In this document: piece by piece, positions 1-2,523 of the stretch
Layout of the letters: each line of letters begins with the position of its first letter
How positions within the stretch are numbered: position 1 is the first letter of the stretch
Source: Caldora sp. SIO3E6
Lineage (GTDB): Bacteria > Cyanobacteriota > Cyanobacteriia > Cyanobacteriales > Coleofasciculaceae
Direction: 5' to 3'
Length of the DNA: 5,427 nucleotides
NCBI GenBank assembly: GCA_010672185.1
Contig: JAAHHL010000557.1
Location: 1 to 5,427, forward strand
Notes under the pieces: generated by a model
What the model saw: the letters and a program-made list of their open reading frames with translations, nothing else
What the model was told of the DNA's origin: nothing
The model's database searches: none
Translations under genes and position numbers: made by a program

Positions 1-1
1 T

Positions 2-280
2 GCTTTTGGTACAGCAGTAAAAACCCTGAGTGATCACCCCATGATTACCCAAGGGGAAGCAGATAAATTGGCTCAAGCCCGTTTTCAACAGCTCAATCTA
101 GAGTTAATTAGGGGAGAAGGAATTTGTCGAGGGCGTACAGATTTACGAGCAGGAATAGTAGTGCAAATTGATGGTGTGGGGAAGCGCTTTAGCGGTCAAT
201 ACTATCTTACCAGTGTCCTGCATCGCTATCGTAATAGCCAATATCATACTAAATTTACAGTGCGGAGGAATGCTCAATGA
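2..280 (+). CDS. Phage late control D (gpD/gp27-like) spike-hub protein, C-terminal fragment
   Basis: This is the last 92 residues of a gene whose start lies before the window; the frame is open from base 2 (AFGTAVKTLSDHP...) to the TGA at 278-280. The visible part matches the C-terminal end of the phage late control D family: a QGEAD-type helix, then an RGRTDLRAG segment, a short IVVQIDGVGKRF strand, and the closing pattern SGQYYLTSVLHRY...FTVRR. Family members form the trimeric hub of the spike in contractile tails and injection systems and sit between the inner tube and the needle. The gene overlaps the next one by 4 bp (ATGA), so the two are probably translationally coupled. That neighbour is the gpV-like spike, which supports the call. 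The Met at 41 is internal and should not be taken as the start. Family assignment is from recognition of the pattern, not from a database search. Confidence 0.85.
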   Translation, partial: AFGTAVKTLSDHPMITQGEADKLAQARFQQLNLELIRGEGICRGRTDLRAGIVVQIDGVGKRFSGQYYLTSVLHRYRNSQYHTKFTVRRNAQ

Positions 281-924
281 AATTGTCCGAACTACTTCTA
301 GATAATCAATCCCACCAAGCGATCGCAGCTCGTATTTATGGTGTGGTGGTGGGTATAGTTACCAACAACGAAGATCCTGAAGGATTAGGTAGGGTGAAGG
401 TAAAATTCCCTTGGCTCAGTGATGAAGATGAGAGTGACTGGGCGCGGATAGCTACCCTGATGGCAGGCAATGCCAGGGGAACTTATTTTTTACCGGAGGT
501 GGAGGACGAAGTTTTAGTCGCTTTTGAGCGTGGTGATGTCCGTTTACCCTATGTTATTGGGTCTTTGTGGAATGGTAAAGATTTACCCCCAGCCAGCAAC
601 GAAGATGGTAACAATAATCTGAGGGTAATTCAATCCCGTAGTGGTCATGTAATCCGCCTTAATGATGAAGAAGGGGCGGAAACTATTGAAATTATTGATA
701 AAACTGAAAACAACAGTATTGTTATTGATACAGCTACCAATAGTATCGCGATTACCACTGATGGTGACATAACTTTATCCGCATCCCAAGGTAAGATCAA
801 ACTAGAAGCCCAGAATATAGAAATTACATCTTCAGCAGATACTAAAGTTGAAGCTAGTGCCGGAATGGATATGGAAGCTAGCAGTACGATGAATCTTAAG
901 GGGCAAACGATTAATTTGAATTAG
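277..924 (+). CDS. Phage baseplate assembly protein V (gpV/gp5-like) spike, eCIS type
   Basis: This 215-residue protein would form the trimeric needle under the tube of a contractile injection system. Residues about 20-104 are the gp5/VgrG OB fold, with the typical run GVVVGIVTNNEDPEGLGRV, then KVKFPWL, FLPEVEDEVLVAFERGD and PYVIGSLWNG. Residues 119-135 (QSRSGHVIRLNDEEGAE) are the usual link into the spike. Residues about 136-215 are short alternating hydrophobic/polar strands (IEIID, NSIVID, NSIAITTDGDITLSA, GKIKLEAQNIEITS, MNLKGQTINLN) as in the triple-stranded beta-helix. No lysozyme domain or C-terminal effector extension is present. The start at 277 is supported by GGAGG at 264-268, 8 nt upstream, and by ATGA overlap with the gpD gene. 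Hub and needle are separate polypeptides here, whereas VgrG and Afp8-type proteins join them. The stop codon directly abuts a heptanucleotide repeat. Confidence 0.92.
   Translation: MKLSELLLDNQSHQAIAARIYGVVVGIVTNNEDPEGLGRVKVKFPWLSDEDESDWARIATLMAGNARGTYFLPEVEDEVLVAFERGDVRLPYVIGSLWNGKDLPPASNEDGNNNLRVIQSRSGHVIRLNDEEGAETIEIIDKTENNSIVIDTATNSIAITTDGDITLSASQGKIKLEAQNIEITSSADTKVEASAGMDMEASSTMNLKGQTINLN
319..326. repeat. HIP1 octamer GCGATCGC
   Basis: This is a perfect HIP1 palindrome inside the N-terminal coding part of the gpV-like gene. HIP1 is strongly over-represented in many cyanobacterial genomes, so it serves as a taxonomic marker rather than a local functional site. Confidence 0.9.
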
Positions 925-962
925 TTTGTTGTTTGTTGTTTGTCGTTTGTCGTTTGTTGTTT
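925..962. repeat. Heptanucleotide tandem repeat (STRR-type), 5.4 copies of TTTGTYG
   Basis: Five head-to-tail 7-bp units are visible: TTTGTTG (925-931), TTTGTTG (932-938), TTTGTCG (939-945), TTTGTCG (946-952) and TTTGTTG (953-959), followed by TTT. The array begins at the first base after the gpV stop codon. Short tandemly repeated repetitive (STRR) heptamers are an established feature of heterocyst-forming and other filamentous cyanobacteria. The C/T variation at one position suggests slippage plus point mutation. No function is assigned. Copy number is likely to vary between strains. Confidence 0.9.
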
Positions 963-998
963 AGAAATGGAAACTTGGAAATTGGCAAAAGAATCTAC

Positions 999-1074
999 CA
1001 CCTAATACTGGCAGGATGCCAGTTCCACTTATCTAACACCTAATACTGGCAGGATGCCAGTTCCACTTATCTAA
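999..1074. repeat. Two tandem 38-bp palindrome-containing repeat units
   Basis: Bases 999-1036 and 1037-1074 are identical head-to-tail 38-bp copies. The match extends a further 6 bp to the left (993-998 against 1031-1036) with one mismatch. Each copy contains the perfect hairpin ACTGGCAGGATGCCAGT, with a 7-bp stem and a GGA loop, at 1007-1023 and 1045-1061. The array stops 3 bp before the ATG of the PAAR gene, so it fills the place where a ribosome binding site would be expected. The palindrome-plus-TTCCAC pattern resembles small dispersed repeats of cyanobacterial genomes; that resemblance is recollection, not a search result. In mRNA the array would form two consecutive small hairpins in the PAAR leader. 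Confidence 0.88.
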
Positions 1075-1077
1075 ATT

Positions 1078-1473
1078 ATGGGACAACCAGCAGCAAAACA
1101 AGGCGATCAAATTACCGCAGTGGATACTCATATTGTTATGGTACCAGGGACACCTCCAGTACCGACTCCTTTACCTCATCCTTTTTCTGGGGTGATTAAT
1201 GGTAACCTTAGCAGTAATGTCAATATTATGGGTATGCCAGCGGCGACGGTGGATAGTACGGCGGATAATACTCCACCCCATATTCCTACACCCCCTGGCA
1301 CAACTTTTCAAAATCCTCCTGCTAATAAAGGCACAGTTAAAATTGGCAGTCCCACGGTGAAGATTAACGGCAAACAAGCCGCGAGGAATGGAGATCTTGC
1401 AGAGACTTGCAATGATCCTACAGATGCACCGGTGGGGCAAGTGGTGGCAGTAGGTACGGTTTTTATCGGTTGA
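1078..1473 (+). CDS. PAAR-like (DUF4150-type) spike-tip protein
   Basis: This 131-residue protein would cap the tip of the gpV needle as the sharp, metal-bound cone of the injection system. The start MGQPAAKQGD, the PTPLPHPFSG segment, NVNIMGMPAATV, the TPPHIPTPPGT stretch, and GSPTVKINGKQAARNGD followed by CNDP and a VGTVFIG end are typical of the PAAR-like proteins encoded in eCIS loci. Apart from the start region there are three His (H18, H34, H68) and one Cys (C111), which fits the three-His/one-Cys zinc site known for PAAR tips, although pairing of these exact residues is inferred. The protein is tip-only: no toxin domain follows. The ATG at 1078 is kept because the MGQPAAKQGD start fits the family, yet no Shine-Dalgarno sequence is visible upstream, where the tandem 38-bp repeat ends. 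The next gene downstream on this strand is gp25, beyond an antisense hicAB pair. Confidence 0.9.
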   Translation: MGQPAAKQGDQITAVDTHIVMVPGTPPVPTPLPHPFSGVINGNLSSNVNIMGMPAATVDSTADNTPPHIPTPPGTTFQNPPANKGTVKIGSPTVKINGKQAARNGDLAETCNDPTDAPVGQVVAVGTVFIG

Positions 1474-1480
1474 AAGACCC

Positions 1481-1504
1481 TCACAGGCGCGGCTGCACCT
1501 GTGA
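1481..1504 (+). other. Stem-loop after the PAAR gene
   Basis: TCACAGG (1481-1487) pairs with CCTGTGA (1498-1504). Inside, after one c/a mismatch, GC pairs with GC around a GGCT loop. It starts 7 bp after the PAAR stop codon. No T-run follows, so it is not a standard intrinsic terminator. It could be an mRNA 3'-end stabilising or attenuating hairpin at the boundary with the inserted antisense pair. Confidence 0.45.
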
Positions 1505-1577
1505 TGAATCTAAGAAACAAGGTTAAATCCTCATGCAATTTAAATGTACAATAGCTTGTATTAACCAAAATTACGAA

Positions 1578-1608
1578 ATTGGCGATCGCTCAACCAGTTT
1601 TCGCCAAT
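1578..1608 (-). terminator. Candidate weak terminator stem-loop at the end of hicB
   Basis: ATTGGCGA (1578-1585) and TCGCCAAT (1601-1608) form a perfect 8-bp inverted repeat with a 15-nt loop that includes the hicB stop codon. Read on the minus strand, the stem is followed by TTTCGTAATTTTGG, a broken T-rich tail. This fits a weak intrinsic terminator for the hicAB transcript, but the loop is long and the tail imperfect, so it may only be an mRNA 3' structure. A HIP1 site (1582-1589) overlaps one arm. Confidence 0.35.
1582..1589. repeat. HIP1 octamer GCGATCGC
   Basis: This is a perfect HIP1 palindrome lying immediately downstream of the hicB stop codon, within the left arm and loop of the 1578-1608 inverted repeat. 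Confidence 0.9.
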
Positions 1609-1832
1609 CTTACTTCAGAAACTTGAAAAATATTGGCAGTAGGGATTGGCTCTTCCTCAGCTTGCCAAGCTTCCACATACATTTCAATCACCTCTTCACC
1701 CCTACGAATAGCTTCTTCACGAGTTTTTCCGTGGGTACAAGGCATGACAACGCGCTCAATAAACTCTGGAATTGTTACTAAGAAAAGTTGGTCTTCATCT
1801 GACCACTGGATAACCATGCTGTATTGATTCAT
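1590..1832 (-). CDS. hicB: HicB-family antitoxin (short form, no C-terminal DNA-binding domain)
   Basis: This 80-residue protein has the partial RNase H-like fold of HicB antitoxins: a first strand pair YSMVIQW...DQLFLVTIPEF, then THGKTREEAIRRGEEVIEMYVEAW, where the Gly-x-Thr-x-Glu-Glu-Ala motif leads into the long helix, and the closing EEEPIPTAN. Known HicB proteins bind and neutralise HicA, and many carry a C-terminal HTH or ribbon-helix-helix domain for autoregulation. Here only about 12 residues follow the IPTAN segment, so no such domain is present and operon autoregulation by HicB is uncertain. The ATG (1830-1832 on the complement) overlaps the hicA stop by 4 bp, and a purine-rich Shine-Dalgarno lies in the end of hicA. 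It runs opposite to the surrounding injection-system genes and is convergent with the PAAR gene. Identification rests on motif recognition and the adjacent hicA. Confidence 0.88.
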   Translation of the reverse strand: MNQYSMVIQWSDEDQLFLVTIPEFIERVVMPCTHGKTREEAIRRGEEVIEMYVEAWQAEEEPIPTANIFQVSEVRLAKTG

Positions 1833-2053
1833 TCTTCCTCTTCCTCTATGAGTTCTTTAAGTTTCGTCAATAACTGTGCTAACTGTTTTTCAAGATATAG
1901 TGGAACATCGTCACCGTCTTTTCCTGGAATAGTCAAAGTCTGCCTCAGCAAAGGATGTTGCCATCTCTCGTGGCTCCCTTTCCCTCGCTTGGGTAAGTAG
2001 ACAAAACCTTCACGAGCTATTTGAGCTTTTAATTCTCTGATTTTTCTGGGCAC
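1829..2053 (-). CDS. hicA: HicA-family mRNA interferase toxin
   Basis: This 74-residue protein has the compact dsRBD-like HicA form: a basic N-terminal helix (PRKIRELKAQIAREGF), the strand VYLPKRGKGSHERWQHP with the family's Gly-Ser-His signature (G26-S27-H28, H28 being the expected catalytic His), TLTIPGKDGDDVP, and a C-terminal helix. HicA toxins cleave mRNA and stop translation until HicB binds them. The key residues are present, so the toxin looks intact. The start is a GTG at 2051-2053; there is no in-frame ATG upstream before the next stop, and the upstream AGAAG is only a weak ribosome binding site. The protein ends in five consecutive Glu whose codons double as the hicB Shine-Dalgarno. 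It is antisense to the injection-system operon and separated from gp25 by a 53-bp divergent gap. The likely role is a standalone toxin-antitoxin module; any link to the injection system is speculative. Confidence 0.9.
   Translation of the reverse strand: MPRKIRELKAQIAREGFVYLPKRGKGSHERWQHPLLRQTLTIPGKDGDDVPLYLEKQLAQLLTKLKELIEEEEE
1833..1847 (-). promoter_or_regulatory. Shine-Dalgarno of hicB embedded in the poly-Glu tail of hicA
   Basis: Read on the minus strand, AGAGGAAGAGGAAGA directly precedes the hicB ATG and gives two GAGGA cores. These same bases encode part of the Glu run that closes HicA. The arrangement supports the hicB start chosen here and translational coupling of antitoxin to toxin. 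Confidence 0.7.
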
Positions 2054-2106
2054 GATTTCTTCTAGCTGATTACTTCCATTGTCTCACTATTTTGGATTTT
2101 GGTACG
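2054..2106. other. Divergent gap between hicA and gp25
   Basis: This 53-bp gap lies between the hicA GTG (minus strand) and the preferred gp25 ATG (plus strand). It must hold the hicA promoter and, if the operon transcript does not read through hicAB, a gp25 promoter as well. No convincing -35/-10 pair is visible on either strand. It contains a small direct repeat, ATTTTGG, at 2089-2095 and 2096-2102. No strong ribosome binding site for gp25 can be seen. Confidence 0.5.
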
Positions 2107-2523
2107 ATGTCTAAGCCATTTTTAGGTGTTGGGGTAGGATTTCCCCTCAGTTTAGATACTGAAGGATTAGATACTGAAGGTGATTTCCAACTGGCGGCAT
2201 ACGAAGAGAGTGTGCGCCAGTCTATTTTAATTATCCTGGGTACTGCCAAGGGTGAGCGAGTTATGCGTCCTGACTTTGGTTGTGGTATCTATGACTTAGT
2301 TTTTGAACCTAACTCATCTGCTACAGCTGGTAAAGTATCCCAAGCGATACAGGAAGCCTTGCTGTTTTTTGAACCCCGTATTGATGTCTTAGATGTGCAG
2401 ATAGAATCTCCATCCAATCAAGAGAGGGAGAAAATGCTGGTGGATATTGAATATCAGGTGCGGGCAACTAATAATGTATTTAACCTGGTTTATCCATTTT
2501 ATCTAGAAGGGAGTGCAGGCTAA
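2107..2523 (+). CDS. GPW/gp25-family baseplate wedge protein
   Basis: This 138-residue protein belongs to the gp25/TssE-like family that links the baseplate wedge to the first sheath ring in contractile tails. The helix YEESVRQSILIILGTAKGER (GER at about 49-51), the RPDFGCGIYDLVFEP segment, the helix KVSQAIQEALLFF and the signature Glu-Pro-Arg at 89-91 (FFEPRIDVLDVQI) are all present, followed by the strands MLVDIEYQVR and FNLVYPFYL. Length is normal for the family. The ATG at 2107 (MSKPFLGVGVGFPL) is preferred over an in-frame TTG at 2092 because gp25-type proteins of these loci commonly begin this way; neither has a clear Shine-Dalgarno. A 15-bp in-frame duplication gives LDTEGLDTEG at residues 16-25. 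The next gene starts inside its stop codon (TAATG), so the two are translationally coupled. Upstream lies an antisense hicAB pair. Confidence 0.92.
   Translation: MSKPFLGVGVGFPLSLDTEGLDTEGDFQLAAYEESVRQSILIILGTAKGERVMRPDFGCGIYDLVFEPNSSATAGKVSQAIQEALLFFEPRIDVLDVQIESPSNQEREKMLVDIEYQVRATNNVFNLVYPFYLEGSAG
2152..2181 (+). repeat. 15-bp in-frame tandem duplication in gp25
   Basis: Bases 2152-2166 and 2167-2181 are identical except for the last base (A/T). Each encodes Leu-Asp-Thr-Glu-Gly. It lies in the variable N-terminal arm before the gp25 core, so it is expected to be tolerated. It looks like a recent replication-slippage event. Confidence 0.85.

Noticed and set aside
982..1008. Possible promoter TTGGCA (982-987) with TAATAC (1003-1008) before PAAR
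   Set aside because: The spacer is only 15 bp and the -10 lies inside the 38-bp repeat (with a second copy at 1041-1046), so the match could be chance. It is kept only as a weak possibility.
993..1074. CRISPR-like array
   Set aside because: The two copies are directly adjacent with no spacer between them, and only two copies exist, so this is a tandem duplication and not a CRISPR.
925..1077. Insertion sequence or MITE remnant
   Set aside because: No terminal inverted repeats or target-site duplication could be found around the block; simple tandem repeats explain it.
1171..1568. Two minus-strand open frames (1171-1440 and 1308-1568) over the PAAR gene
   Set aside because: They lie opposite a clearly recognised PAAR-like protein, show no family pattern, and the region's composition is explained by the plus-strand gene.
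1533..1827. Plus-strand open frames at 1533-1781 and 1633-1827
   Set aside because: Both are mirror frames of hicB on the minus strand; the translated sequences have no recognisable domain and hicB is well supported.
2092..2106. Upstream TTG start for gp25
   Set aside because: The TTG adds only five residues (LDFGT) without a ribosome binding site; the ATG at 2107 gives the usual start of the family.
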